Part shown: positions 50,385 to 60,942 of the stretch, piece by piece | How the letters are laid out: each line of letters begins with the position of its first letter | How positions within the stretch are numbered: the first letter of the stretch is position 1 | Assembly (NCBI RefSeq): GCF_018780385.1 | Contig: NZ_JADMJO010000013.1 | Span: forward strand, 1-64,000 | Reading direction: 5' to 3' | Source of the DNA: Hydrogenophaga sp. | GTDB lineage: Bacteria; Pseudomonadota; Gammaproteobacteria; Burkholderiales; Burkholderiaceae_C | DNA length: 64,000 nucleotides | Notes under the pieces: model-generated | Told to the model about the DNA's origin: nothing | The model's input: the letters and a program-made list of their open reading frames with translations, nothing else | Databases searched by the model: none | Program-made: the position numbers and the translations under genes

Positions 50385-51251
50385 ATGTGTTTCATCTGCG
50401 ACCTCAAGTCTGACCCATCCCCCGCACCACGGCCCGATCACGTCTGGTCGGCCCGTCGCGGCTTCCTGCTCGCGGGCACCGCAGCTGCTGCCGGCAGTGT
50501 GCTGCCAGCGGCCGCACAGGTGGATGTGGGCCAGGCATCGGCCCTGCGCAACCTGGTGCCGGCGGAAGAACTCGAAGGCGCTGCGAACCAGCAATACGCC
50601 CAGATGATGAGCGAGGCCAACACCAAGAAACTCCTGTTGCCGACCAGCCACCCAGAAGTGCAGCGGCTGCGCAATATCGCGCGCCGCATCATTCCGCATT
50701 CCCCGCAATGGAACAAGCGAGCCAGCAACTGGAAGTGGGAGGTCAACCTGATCCGCAGCGATCAGGTGAACGCGTTCTGCATGCCGGGCGGCAAGATCGC
50801 CTTCTACACCGGGATCCTGGAGAAGTTGCAGCTCAACGACGACGAGACCGCCATGATCATGGGCCACGAAATGGCCCACGCACTGCGCGAACACGCACGT
50901 GCCCGCGTGGCCAAGAGCAGCGCGACGAGCATCGGTCTGTCCATTGCGGCGCAGCTGTTCGGACTCGGCCAGCTCGGTGATGTGGCGGCCAACCTCGGCA
51001 CGCAGCTGCTCACACTCAGGTTCAGCCGGGAAGACGAAACCGAAGCCGACCTGGTGGGTCTGGAGCTCGCGGCTCGTGCCGCCTATCAGCCACGGGCCAG
51101 TGTGAGTTTGTGGCAAAAAATGACGTCGGCCGGCGGCGGTGCCAGCCCGGGGTTCCTCTCCACCCACCCCAGCGGCCCCAACCGCATCCGCGAGCTTGAA
51201 GCCAATGTGCCGCGCGTGCAGGGCCTGTACGAACAGGCCCGAAAGGGTTGA
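50385..51251 (+). CDS. M48-family metalloprotease with putative Tat signal
   Basis: HEMAH zinc motif in MIMGHEMAHALREHARARV; ARRGFLLAGTAAAAGSVLPAAA Tat-like signal. Confidence 0.9.
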   Translation: MCFICDLKSDPSPAPRPDHVWSARRGFLLAGTAAAAGSVLPAAAQVDVGQASALRNLVPAEELEGAANQQYAQMMSEANTKKLLLPTSHPEVQRLRNIARRIIPHSPQWNKRASNWKWEVNLIRSDQVNAFCMPGGKIAFYTGILEKLQLNDDETAMIMGHEMAHALREHARARVAKSSATSIGLSIAAQLFGLGQLGDVAANLGTQLLTLRFSREDETEADLVGLELAARAAYQPRASVSLWQKMTSAGGGASPGFLSTHPSGPNRIRELEANVPRVQGLYEQARKG

Positions 51252-51257
51252 ACGGCC

Positions 51258-53684
51258 TCAGTTGAGCAGGCGTTCGGGATTGGCGTCGAGCTTGGAGAGC
51301 GCGTCGCGCGTGGCGCGCACGGTGAGCGCTTCTTCCTCGCTCGGCACCAGCAACCCCGCCTGCAGATACGAAGCAACGCGGGTTGCCTGGATCAGGAAAC
51401 AACGACCACCGTTGGTGACGAACAAATACAGTTGACCCCGCTGGCTGCGCCAGGCGAGCTGCACGCTGTTGAGTTTGCCGTTGTGGTCCAGGCCAAACCA
51501 CGAGCCGATCTGCAGTTCGATCGCCCACGAGCGCATGGCCTCGTTCGGCTGACTGCCGCCCTGGTTGATCACCTCGATGTTGCTGGCGTCCACGCCGGTG
51601 ATCATCTCGATGCTCTCGTTGTTCAGGTCCAGATCACCCAGGCCATCGGCCGGCAGGTAGTCTTCCAGGTTGGCCAGTCGCTCAGACAGGTTGTCCAGCT
51701 GCTCCTGCGAAATGGCTTCGGTGCGAGACATGAAGGCATCGGCCAGCGTGTCGCTCACCGTCTTGATGTGCTGATCCTGCATGCCAGTGGTGAACCCCAG
51801 CAGCCCCATGCCTTGGCGCAGGCGCTGCAGCAGCGCTGGCAGTTGCTGGATCACGCGGGCGCGGTCGTCGCGGTTGGGCTTGGCGCTGGCCGCCCACAGC
51901 AGATCGGATGCCACCTGCTTGAGTGCGCCGGTTTCCTCGTGGCGCAGGCCGTACTTCACGCTGGACACGGCGAGCACGTCCACCCACACCTTGAACAGAA
52001 AGTCGCGCACCTCGTCGCGCACCGGCACGTCGTCCAGCAGCTTGCGCAATTCGATCGTGTACTGCACCGACAGCGTTTCCTTCTGCTCGACCTGCTGGGC
52101 CACGCTGACGAAGCGGCTCGCGCTGCCCTGCTCGCTCAGGTAGGTCGACAGAAACTTCTGGAACTCGTCAAAGACCAGCTGAAATACGCGACGGCCCGTC
52201 TCCGGATACTGCTCGATCACCTGCACCACGCGCTTGATTTCGGCCTCCAGCGCGGCCGAACTCACGTTGGACTCGAAACCCATCACGCACGACCCCATGC
52301 GGTCGATCAGGCGGCGGGCGGGGTGCTGCAGCGCGCTGAAGAACTCCGGTTCGGCCAGCGCCACGCGCAGCACGGGAATCTGCAAACGGGCGAACCACAC
52401 GCGCACGCTGGGTGGAATGCGCTCTTCGGCGAGGATGCTTTGAAACATCAGCGCCACCACCTCGATGGTGGCCTTCTCGGTCGGGGTGCTGGCGGCCTGC
52501 TTGAGTTCGGCCGTGCGCTGACGCAAACTGGTGGCCGCCCTCTCCACGTGGGTGGCGTCCATGTAGACAGCCCCGGGTCGGCTGTTGCCCGAGACGTAGA
52601 ACCCCGCGCCTGCACTGTCGCCGGGCATCACCCTTTGCATGGCCTGCTGCAGGCCGGGTGAAGGGGGCAGTATCTGGGTGGCTTCGAAGTCGCCACCCAC
52701 CTTGTCGATCAGCATGCGCCGCAGTCGACCCACGACGCCCTGTGCACGCATGCGGGCGCGCGCCAAAGGCGACGCATTGGTCATCATGCGGGTCTCGTCC
52801 TGCACGCCCATGCCTGAAGAGCCTGTGGCACCCGAACGGGCCCCGGCGCCACCGGTGGTCCCCGCTTCACCCGGGTCTGCGCTGGAACCGCGGCCCTGGC
52901 TCGAATCCAGGCCCGTGCGGGCAGGGCGGAAAGCGCCCCCACCCCTCGATCCCGGGTCTGCGCCCGAGGCAGGAACACGGGCGCCCACCGGAAGGGACTG
53001 CGGCGGCGCAGCGGGCGGGCCGTCCGTGCGGGCTCCGGGTGTGCGCCTGACGAGCGCCTGCAGATCGATCTCTTTCATCACGCCACTGGCCACGAGAAAC
53101 TCGTTGGCGGCCTTGTAGGCGCCGTGCAACTTGTCGGTCATCACCGGCGCCAGTGCGTCCTGCACCAGGAGCCAGGCATCGCGGGTCATCTGTGTGTCAA
53201 GCCACTGGTCCACCAAAATGCGCGCGGTCACATCGGGCAACAGCACGTCTCCGCGAGGCATCTCCTGGCGCTGCTCGAGATGCTGAATGCGCAAGCGCAG
53301 TTCGTTGAGCTCGGTGGACGATTTTTCCAGCACCTTCATGGCCAGGCGTGACGCCATGATCTGGTCGTCGATGGCACCTTCGGCCACCAGTTCAAGCGCG
53401 CCTGACATGCTCACCAACTGACCCGAGCTGGACACACGGGGGAGCAGGGTGCGCTGCAAGGCCTTGCGGCTCTGGTTGAGCCAGGTGGTCTGGTGTTTCT
53501 GAAAGGCGGTCCAGGCGTCGCGTCGGGCCTGGCTCTCTCGAGTCGGGCCGGCCTGGTCGAGGATGGAGGTCAGGCGGGTGTCACAGGCCTTGACCATTTC
53601 GGGAAGGGCACGGCCCACGTGAACCACGAAGAGTTCACGTGCCTGTTTGGCCAGGGAAGAGACGTGCTTATCGGGTGACGACAC
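51258..53684 (-). CDS. DUF1631-family protein
   Basis: Long ORF with DUF1631-like segments (LPRVSSSGQLVSMSGALELVAEGAIDDQIMASRLAMKVLEKSSTELNELRLRI) and a PilZ-like C-terminal region. Confidence 0.75.
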   Translation of the reverse strand: MSSPDKHVSSLAKQARELFVVHVGRALPEMVKACDTRLTSILDQAGPTRESQARRDAWTAFQKHQTTWLNQSRKALQRTLLPRVSSSGQLVSMSGALELVAEGAIDDQIMASRLAMKVLEKSSTELNELRLRIQHLEQRQEMPRGDVLLPDVTARILVDQWLDTQMTRDAWLLVQDALAPVMTDKLHGAYKAANEFLVASGVMKEIDLQALVRRTPGARTDGPPAAPPQSLPVGARVPASGADPGSRGGGAFRPARTGLDSSQGRGSSADPGEAGTTGGAGARSGATGSSGMGVQDETRMMTNASPLARARMRAQGVVGRLRRMLIDKVGGDFEATQILPPSPGLQQAMQRVMPGDSAGAGFYVSGNSRPGAVYMDATHVERAATSLRQRTAELKQAASTPTEKATIEVVALMFQSILAEERIPPSVRVWFARLQIPVLRVALAEPEFFSALQHPARRLIDRMGSCVMGFESNVSSAALEAEIKRVVQVIEQYPETGRRVFQLVFDEFQKFLSTYLSEQGSASRFVSVAQQVEQKETLSVQYTIELRKLLDDVPVRDEVRDFLFKVWVDVLAVSSVKYGLRHEETGALKQVASDLLWAASAKPNRDDRARVIQQLPALLQRLRQGMGLLGFTTGMQDQHIKTVSDTLADAFMSRTEAISQEQLDNLSERLANLEDYLPADGLGDLDLNNESIEMITGVDASNIEVINQGGSQPNEAMRSWAIELQIGSWFGLDHNGKLNSVQLAWRSQRGQLYLFVTNGGRCFLIQATRVASYLQAGLLVPSEEEALTVRATRDALSKLDANPERLLN

Positions 53685-53767
53685 AATACTTTCAGTATGA
53701 CATGAAAGGAATTAGCAACCCGAGGCGAAACAGCTCTGCAAGGGCATGCTCGTGCCGGTGTTCGCGC

Positions 53768-54721
53768 TTAAACCACAGCGCCTGCATTCGGATCGTCGGG
53801 ATCGCCTTCGTTCTTGCCGGTGGACTTGATCAAGTCCTCGCGCTTGATGCCCAGCCACATGGCAATAGCCGCCGCCACGAACACCGATGAATAGATGCCG
53901 AAGCAGATGCCGATGGTCAGGGCCAGCGCGAAATAGAACAGTGTCGGACCACCGAACAGCAGCATGGACAGCACCATGATCTGGGTGGAGCCGTGGGTGA
54001 TGATGGTGCGGCTGATGGTGGACGTGATCGCGTGATCGATCACCTGCTGCGGTGCCATCTTGCGCTGCTTGCGGAAGGTCTCGCGGATGCGGTCGAATAT
54101 CACCACCGATTCGTTGACCGAGTAGCCGAGCACGGCCAACACGGCGGCCAGCACGGCCAGCGAGAATTCCCACTGGAAAAATGCAAAGAAGCCCAGGATG
54201 ATGACCACGTCGTGCAGGTTGGCGATGATGGCCGAGACCGCGTATTTCCACTCGAAGCGGAAAGCAAGGTAGATCATGATGCCCACGATCACCAGACCGA
54301 GGGCCTTGAGACCGTTGGCGACCAACTCCTGCCCCACCTGAGGTCCCACGAACTCGGTGCGGCGCAGCGCCACGGTCGGGTTCTGTGCCTTCAAGGCGGC
54401 CAGCACGGTCTCGCTCTGCTGACCGGATGACTGCCCGGCCTGCACGGGCAAGCGCAACAGCACGTCGCGCGAGGTGCCGAAGTTCTGCACCGGCACGTCT
54501 GCGTAGCCCAACGACTCGATCACCTTGCGCACCGACTCCAGGTCGGCGGGTTGCTCGTAGGCGACCTCCATCACCGTGCCACCGGTGAACTCGACCGACA
54601 GGTGCAGACCGCGGGTGGTCAGGAAAAAGACGGCGAGCAGGAAGGTGATGGCCGAGATGGCGTTCAGCACGATCGCGTGCCTCATGAACGGGATGTCTTT
54701 GCGGATGCGGAAGAGTTCCAT
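53768..54721 (-). CDS. secF: Protein translocase subunit SecF
   Basis: MELFRIRKDIPFMRHAIVLNAISAI; GLHLSVEFTGGTVMEV; GYSVNESVVIFDRIRE. Confidence 0.96.
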   Translation of the reverse strand: MELFRIRKDIPFMRHAIVLNAISAITFLLAVFFLTTRGLHLSVEFTGGTVMEVAYEQPADLESVRKVIESLGYADVPVQNFGTSRDVLLRLPVQAGQSSGQQSETVLAALKAQNPTVALRRTEFVGPQVGQELVANGLKALGLVIVGIMIYLAFRFEWKYAVSAIIANLHDVVIILGFFAFFQWEFSLAVLAAVLAVLGYSVNESVVIFDRIRETFRKQRKMAPQQVIDHAITSTISRTIITHGSTQIMVLSMLLFGGPTLFYFALALTIGICFGIYSSVFVAAAIAMWLGIKREDLIKSTGKNEGDPDDPNAGAVV

Positions 54722-54736
54722 GCTGCGATTCCTCGT

Positions 54737-56611
54737 TCAGTCGGCCTTGACGGCGGGGGTCTGGTCGTCGGGACGCCAGACGGTGCCGATCGACACGGTC
54801 TTGAGTTTTTTCTGTCGGCCGTACCAGAGGTTGACCAGGCCACGCGAGAAGAACACCGAGGAGAACATGCTGGTCACGATGCCCAGGCAGTGCACCACGG
54901 CGAACCCGCGCACCGGACCGGAGCCGAAGATCAACAGCGCCAGGCCCGCGATCAGCGAGGTCACGTTGGAGTCGAGAATGGTGCCCCAGGCGTGGTCATA
55001 GCCGGTGTTGATCGCCACCTGCGGCGAGGCGCCACGGCGCAATTCTTCGCGCACACGCTCGTTGATCAGCACGTTGGAGTCGATCGCCATGCCCAGCGCC
55101 AGCGCCATGGCGGCGATGCCAGGTAGGGTCAACGTGGCTTGCAGCATGGACAGCAGGGACACCAGCAACAAAAGATTGAAGCCAAGCGCGATGCTGGAGA
55201 ACATGCCGAAGAGGGCGTAGTAGACGCACATGAAGAACACGATGACCGCGAAGCCCCACATCACGCTGTTGAAGCCCTTGGCGATGTTCTCCGCGCCCAG
55301 GCTCGGGCCGATGGTGCGCTCTTCGACAATTTCCATGGGCGCGGCCAGCGAACCCGCGCGCAGCAGCAGGGCGGTGTCGTTGGCCTCGACCGTGGTCATG
55401 GCGCCCGAGATCTGCACGCGGCCGCCCCCGATTTCACCGCGGATCACCGGCGCGGTGACCACTTCCCCACGGCCTTTTTCAAACAGGATGATGGCCATGC
55501 GCTTGCCCACGTTCTCACGTGTGACATCGCGGAAGATGCGCGCGCCCTTGGCATCCAGCGTGAGGTGCACAGCGGCTTCCTGGGTCTGGCTGTCGAAGCC
55601 GGCCTGGGCATCGGTGAGGTTTTCACCGGTCAAGAGCACGTCGCGTTTGACGACAACGCTTCGACCACCGCGCTCGGGGTAGCGCTCCGAGCCGAAGGGC
55701 ACCGCACCGGTGCCGCGCTCGGCCGCCTGGCCGTCGGTGGACTCGTCCACCATGCGCACTTCCAGCGTGGCGGTGCGGCCCAGGATGTCCTTGGCCTTGG
55801 CGGTGTCCTGCACGCCGGGCAGTTGCACCACGATGCGGTCGGCGCCCTGTTGCTGGATCACCGGTTCGGCCACGCCGAGTTCGTTGATGCGGTTGTGCAG
55901 GGTGGTGATGTTCTGCTTGAGCGCCTGCTCCTGCACAAGGCGCGCGGCCTCGGGTCGCAGGGTGGCGATCAGGCGGAAGTCGGGTGTGTCGGTGAGGACG
56001 AGATCAGGAAATTGGGCTCGAATCAGGTCACTGGCCGCGCCCAGGGTCTGGGCATCCCCGGCACGCAACTCCATGGTCTGCCCGTTGCGGCTGATGCCGC
56101 CGTGGCGCACGCCCTTTTCGCGCAGCAGGGTGCGCAGGTCGGCCACCAACACGTCAGCCCGGCGCTGCAAGGCGGCGCCCATGTCGACCTGCAACATGAA
56201 ATGCACACCACCGCGCAAGTCCAGGCCGAGGTACATGGGCGAGGCGCCCAGCGCAGCCAGCCAGGCAGGCGTGCGTGGCAACAAGTTGAGGGCGACCACG
56301 TGGCCGGCGTCCGCCGGATCGGGGTTGAACGCCTTCTCCAGCGCGTCGCGTGCCTTGAGTTGGTCGTCGGTGCTGTTGAACCGGGCCTTGACCGAGTTGG
56401 CGTCAAGCTGGATCAGCGCAGCTTCAACACCTTGCGCCGTCAGCGCCTGCTCCACCCGGGTAACGGTGCCGCTGTCGATACGCACCGTGGAACGCGCTGC
56501 CGACACCTGCACGGCGGGCGATTCGCCGAACAGATTGGGCAGCGCATAGATCGCACTGATCAGCAGAGCGATCAGGATGATCGCGTACTTCCACAGCGGG
56601 TAACGGTTCAT
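54737..56611 (-). CDS. secD: Protein translocase subunit SecD
   Basis: MNRYPLWKYAIILIALLISAIYALPNLFGESPAVQV; LGLDLRGGVHFMLQVD; AIDSNVLINERVREELR. Confidence 0.97.
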   Translation of the reverse strand: MNRYPLWKYAIILIALLISAIYALPNLFGESPAVQVSAARSTVRIDSGTVTRVEQALTAQGVEAALIQLDANSVKARFNSTDDQLKARDALEKAFNPDPADAGHVVALNLLPRTPAWLAALGASPMYLGLDLRGGVHFMLQVDMGAALQRRADVLVADLRTLLREKGVRHGGISRNGQTMELRAGDAQTLGAASDLIRAQFPDLVLTDTPDFRLIATLRPEAARLVQEQALKQNITTLHNRINELGVAEPVIQQQGADRIVVQLPGVQDTAKAKDILGRTATLEVRMVDESTDGQAAERGTGAVPFGSERYPERGGRSVVVKRDVLLTGENLTDAQAGFDSQTQEAAVHLTLDAKGARIFRDVTRENVGKRMAIILFEKGRGEVVTAPVIRGEIGGGRVQISGAMTTVEANDTALLLRAGSLAAPMEIVEERTIGPSLGAENIAKGFNSVMWGFAVIVFFMCVYYALFGMFSSIALGFNLLLLVSLLSMLQATLTLPGIAAMALALGMAIDSNVLINERVREELRRGASPQVAINTGYDHAWGTILDSNVTSLIAGLALLIFGSGPVRGFAVVHCLGIVTSMFSSVFFSRGLVNLWYGRQKKLKTVSIGTVWRPDDQTPAVKAD

Positions 56612-56706
56612 GGTGTGCCGGCCCTGGAGGCCGCAGGTGTGTCAGCGAGGTCGGGGGTGGAAGCCAGAAGCAGAAACGGGGAGAGAGGCCGCCCCGTCGC
56701 AGGAAT

Positions 56707-57033
56707 TCAGACGTTTTTCAGCGTGCCTTTGGGCAGCACCTGAACCACCGCGGTGCGTTGCATCTGGACCTCCATGCCGTCGGCAAGTTCCACGCCGACA
56801 TAGATCTCACCGATCTTGGAGACCTTGCCGAGAAAGCCACCAGCGGTGACGACTTCGTCGCCTTTGGCCAGGGCTTCAACCATGGCCTTGTGCTCTTTCT
56901 GGCGCTTCATCTGGGGACGGATCATCACGAAATACAGCACCACGAACATCAAAACCAGCGGCAGCATGCCCAGGATGGTGGATTGGGTGTCGCCACCGGT
57001 GGCGGCTTGGGCGTAAGCGGAGGAAATGAACAC
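56707..57033 (-). CDS. yajC: Preprotein translocase subunit YajC
   Basis: LPLVLMFVVLYFVMIRPQMKRQKEHKAMVEALAKGDEVVTAGG. Confidence 0.96.
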   Translation of the reverse strand: MFISSAYAQAATGGDTQSTILGMLPLVLMFVVLYFVMIRPQMKRQKEHKAMVEALAKGDEVVTAGGFLGKVSKIGEIYVGVELADGMEVQMQRTAVVQVLPKGTLKNV

Positions 57034-57166
57034 GGGCGGTCTCCAACAGGTTCGGGGTCAAGAAAAGGCCGAGCGCCCGGTCCGCTGCAAGCGGCGCCCG
57101 GGCGCTGGAGCACAACCCGGGATTGTATGCCGGGGGGTGTTGGAGAGCGACGTGCAGGGCGACCGC

Positions 57167-60100
57167 TCAGGCTGCCTTGGCCAGACTGGCCTCCCCGGCT
57201 GGCTGACGCCATTGGGCCTGCAGCCCATCGCGGCGCGAGCGGGCAGCGGCCAGGTTGCGTTCCTTCACGTGCCCGAAGCCCTTGATGTGCTCCGGAATGC
57301 GGGCGATCTCTGCCGCCAGGTCCAGTTTGGCGCTGTTGAGCTCGGGCAGCAGCGCCTCGATGTCGGCGCGGTATTCGCCGATCAGCGCGCGCTCGGTGCG
57401 GCGTTCTTCGGTGCGGCCGAAGATGTCCAGCGCGGTGCCGCGCAGGCCCTTGAAGCGGGCCAGCCATTTGAATGCAGTGAACATATAGGGGCCAAACGGC
57501 CGCTTGACCAGTTCGCCACGCGCGTTCTTCTTCGCGATCAGCGGTGGCGCCAGGTGCACATGGAGCTTGAAATCACCCTCGAACTGGCTGGCCAGACGAG
57601 CGTGGAAGGCCGGGTCGCTGTGCAGGCGGGCCACCTCGTACTCGTCCTTGTAGGCCATGAGCTTGAAGAGATTGCGCACCACGGCCTCCGTCAAGGTGGA
57701 CTTCCCCAACGGCGCCTCGGCCGCGCGCACGCGGAGCACGAAGCGCTGGTAGTCGGCGGCATACGCCGCGTTCTGGTAGCCGGTGAGGAACTCGACCCGG
57801 CGTGCAATCAGGTCGTCGAGCGAATCGCGCTTCTTGAACTGGATCACCTGCTCACCGGAGCCGGCCTTCTGCCACAACGCGGCCACGGCCTGCGGGTTGT
57901 GCGCGGCGCGGCGGCCCCATTCGAACGCCGCCTTGTTCTTGTCGACCTGCACCGCATTGAGTTCCATGGCGCGCATCAGCGCGTCCAGGCCCAGCGGCAA
58001 CCAGCCCTTTTGCCACGCGTAGCCCAGCATCATGGGGTTGGTGTACAGGCTGTCGCCCATCAGGCGCGTGGCCGCGGTTTCGGCGTCGAACGCCCCGACG
58101 GCTTCCGCGCCCAGGTTGTGCACCAGCGCGTCCACACAGGCCTGCGCCGGGTTCTGCCAGTCGGGGTTTTTCACAAAAGCCGCCGTGGGCGTCGCGCTCA
58201 CGTTCAAGGCCACGTGGGTGCGGCCGGCACGCAGGCGCTGCCAGGTTTCCTTGTTGGCGCTCACGATCGGGTCACAACCGATGATCAGGTCGGCCGAGGC
58301 GGCCGAGACACGCGTGGTTCGGATGTCGTCCTGCTGCGCGCCAATGAGCACGTGGCTCCAGGTCGCGCCGCCCTTTTGCGCCAGGCCCGCCGCGTCCTGC
58401 GTGACGATGCCTTTGCCCTCCAGGTGCGCGGCCACGCCGAGCAACTGGCCGATGGTGATGACGCCGGTGCCGCCAACGCCAGCCACGATCACGCCCCAGG
58501 CTTCCGAGCCCAGCACTGGCAGCACCGGCGCGGGAACAGCACCACCGGTCCATTCGGACGCGGCGCCCTTCTTGTCCTTCTTGCGCAGCTGGCCACCCTC
58601 GACCGTGATGAAGCTTGGGCAGAAGCCCTTCACACACGAGTAGTCCTTGTTGCAGCTGCTCTGGTTGATGGTGCGCTTGCGGCCGAACTCGGTCTCCAGC
58701 GGCTCCACCGACAGGCAGTTGGACTGCACGCCGCAGTCGCCGCAGCCCTCGCACACCAGCTCGTTGATGACCACGCGTTTGGCCGGGTCCACCAGGGTAC
58801 CCCGCTTGCGGCGGCGGCGCTTCTCGGTGGCGCAGGTCTGGTCGTAAATGATGACCGTGGTGCCCTGGATCTCGCGGAACTCCTTCTGCACCGCGTCGAG
58901 CAGGTCTCGGTGCTGGATCGCGATGCCTTCGGGCAGGCCCTTCACGCCGTCGTACTTCTCCGGCTCGTCGGTGACGATGGTGATCTTCACCGCGCCCTCG
59001 GCGCGCATGCTCTGCGCGATCTGCACCACGCTGTGGCCCTCAGGCCGCTCGCCCACCTGCTGGCCGCCGGTCATGGCCACCGCGTCGTTGTAGAGGATCT
59101 TGTAGGTGATGTTCACGCCGGCCGCGATGCTCTGGCGCACCGCCAGCAGGCCGCTGTGGAAGTAGGTGCCGTCGCCCAGGTTGGCGAACATGTGCTGGTC
59201 GTGGCTGAACGGCTGCTGGCCGACCCATGGCACGCCTTCGCCGCCCATCTGGGTGAAGCCCACGGTGGCGCGGTCCATCCAGATCGTCATGAAGTGGCAG
59301 CCGATGCCGGCCATGGCGCGCGAACCCTCGGGCACGCGGGTGCTGGTGTTGTGCGGGCAGCCCGAGCAGAACCAGGGCTGGCGCTCGGCACCGGCCACGC
59401 CCTGCGTGAGCAGCGTCTGCATCGACTGTTCCTGCGCGGTCAGGATGGCCAGTTGCGCGTCGATGCGCGCCATCACGTCCTCGGGCACCTGGCCCATCTT
59501 CTTCAGGCGCTTGGCAATGGCGCGCGCGATGATCGCGGGCGACAGGTCGGCGTTGGCGCGCAGCAGGGTGCGCTCGCTGGGATTGGGCATCGACCACTCG
59601 CCGCCACTGAAATCGCCCTCGACCTCTTCAAACTTGCCCAGCACGTTGGGCCGCACGTCGGGGCGCCAGTTGTAGAGCTCTTCCTTCAACTGGTATTCGA
59701 TGACCTGGCGCTTCTCTTCCACCACCAGAATCTCGCGCAGGCCCGTCGCGAACTCCCGCGTGGTCTGCGCCTCCAGGGGCCAGACCACCGCCACTTTGTG
59801 CAGGCGCAGGCCAATGCGCCGACACGTGTCGTCGTCCAGGCCCAGGTCCAGCAAAGCCTGGCGCGTGTCGTTGTACGCCTTGCCGCTGGCGATCAGGCCG
59901 AAGCGGTCGTTCGGCCCGGCGATCACGTTGTGGTTGAGCTTGTTGGCACGGATGTAGGCCAGCGCGGCGTACCACTTGAAGTCGAACAGGCGCGCTTCCT
60001 GGTCCAGCGCGTGGTCGGGCCAGCGGATGTGCAGCCCCCCGGGCGGCATGACGAACTCGGGCACCACGATGTTCACACGGTCCGGATCGATGGTGGCGGT

Positions 60101-60766
60101 GGCGCTCGATTCCACGATCTCCTGGATCGTCTTCATGCCGGCCCAGACGCCGCTGAAGCGGCTCATGGCGATGGCGTGCAGGCCCAGGTCGAGGATGTCC
60201 TGCACCGAGGTGGGGAAAAACACCGGCAGGCCGCAGGCCTTGAAGATGTGGTCGCTCTGGTGCGCGGCGGTCGAGCTCTTGGCCACGTGGTCGTCGCCGG
60301 CCACCGCGATCACGCCGCCCCAGGGCGTGGTGCCGGCCATGTTGGCGTGCTTGAACACGTCAGAGCAGCGGTCCACGCCCGGGCCCTTGCCGTACCAGAT
60401 GCCGAACACGCCGTCGAACTTGTTGGTGCCGGGCGGCGCGAAGCCCAGCTGCTGCGTGCCCCAGAGAGCGGTGGCGGCCAGCTCCTCGTTCACCCCGGGC
60501 TGAAACACGATGTTCTGCGCCTTGAGGTAGGGCGCGGCCTTCTGCAAGGCCTGGTCGTAACCCCCCAGCGGCGAGCCGCGGTAACCGCTGATGAAGCCCG
60601 CGGTGTTCTTGCCGACCAAGGCATCGCGCTGGCGCTGCAACATCGGCAGCTTCACCAGCGCCTGCACGCCACTCATGAAGGCGCGCCCCTGGTCGAGCGC
60701 GTATTTGTCGTCCAGCGTCACGGTTTCCAGGGCGCGGCGGATGTGTTCGGGCAGGGGGGCGTTCAT
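57167..60766 (-). CDS. Indolepyruvate ferredoxin oxidoreductase family protein (fused alpha/beta/gamma-type)
   Basis: ISGYRGSPLGGYDQAL; WFCSGCPHNTSTRVPEGSRAMAGIGCHFM; Cys-rich VCEGCGDCGVQSNCLSVEP; C-terminal Ior beta-type domain. Confidence 0.94.
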   Translation of the reverse strand: MNAPLPEHIRRALETVTLDDKYALDQGRAFMSGVQALVKLPMLQRQRDALVGKNTAGFISGYRGSPLGGYDQALQKAAPYLKAQNIVFQPGVNEELAATALWGTQQLGFAPPGTNKFDGVFGIWYGKGPGVDRCSDVFKHANMAGTTPWGGVIAVAGDDHVAKSSTAAHQSDHIFKACGLPVFFPTSVQDILDLGLHAIAMSRFSGVWAGMKTIQEIVESSATATIDPDRVNIVVPEFVMPPGGLHIRWPDHALDQEARLFDFKWYAALAYIRANKLNHNVIAGPNDRFGLIASGKAYNDTRQALLDLGLDDDTCRRIGLRLHKVAVVWPLEAQTTREFATGLREILVVEEKRQVIEYQLKEELYNWRPDVRPNVLGKFEEVEGDFSGGEWSMPNPSERTLLRANADLSPAIIARAIAKRLKKMGQVPEDVMARIDAQLAILTAQEQSMQTLLTQGVAGAERQPWFCSGCPHNTSTRVPEGSRAMAGIGCHFMTIWMDRATVGFTQMGGEGVPWVGQQPFSHDQHMFANLGDGTYFHSGLLAVRQSIAAGVNITYKILYNDAVAMTGGQQVGERPEGHSVVQIAQSMRAEGAVKITIVTDEPEKYDGVKGLPEGIAIQHRDLLDAVQKEFREIQGTTVIIYDQTCATEKRRRRKRGTLVDPAKRVVINELVCEGCGDCGVQSNCLSVEPLETEFGRKRTINQSSCNKDYSCVKGFCPSFITVEGGQLRKKDKKGAASEWTGGAVPAPVLPVLGSEAWGVIVAGVGGTGVITIGQLLGVAAHLEGKGIVTQDAAGLAQKGGATWSHVLIGAQQDDIRTTRVSAASADLIIGCDPIVSANKETWQRLRAGRTHVALNVSATPTAAFVKNPDWQNPAQACVDALVHNLGAEAVGAFDAETAATRLMGDSLYTNPMMLGYAWQKGWLPLGLDALMRAMELNAVQVDKNKAAFEWGRRAAHNPQAVAALWQKAGSGEQVIQFKKRDSLDDLIARRVEFLTGYQNAAYAADYQRFVLRVRAAEAPLGKSTLTEAVVRNLFKLMAYKDEYEVARLHSDPAFHARLASQFEGDFKLHVHLAPPLIAKKNARGELVKRPFGPYMFTAFKWLARFKGLRGTALDIFGRTEERRTERALIGEYRADIEALLPELNSAKLDLAAEIARIPEHIKGFGHVKERNLAAARSRRDGLQAQWRQPAGEASLAKAA

Positions 60767-60942
60767 CGTTGTGTCTCCGTGTGGGCGGGTCGCCTCATGG
60801 GCGTTTCGTGGGCAAGCGGCACGCCGGTAGGTGCACCGCTCCAGCGTGGCGCACAGTGTATGCCCCGTTGCGCGATAAGTGTTTGCGTTTCATGCCCGTT
60901 TTATCGATGATCGAGCAATATTCTTTCTAACATTGGGTCATC

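Noticed and set aside
51432-52661. 409-aa plus-strand ORF antisense to the DUF1631 gene
   Set aside because: Shadow ORF; no recognisable domain.
53686-53698. ATACT-TTC-AGTAT inverted repeat upstream of the DUF1631 gene
   Set aside because: 5-bp arms can occur by chance; no regulator or promoter context to support an operator.
55139-56743. 534-aa plus-strand ORF antisense to secD
   Set aside because: secD is unambiguous; this is a high-GC shadow ORF.
57026-60910. 1294-aa plus-strand ORF antisense to the IOR gene
   Set aside because: Fully overlaps a well-supported 1199-aa IOR gene; composition (His/Arg/Gly/Ala/Val rich) is typical of antisense frames in high-GC DNA.
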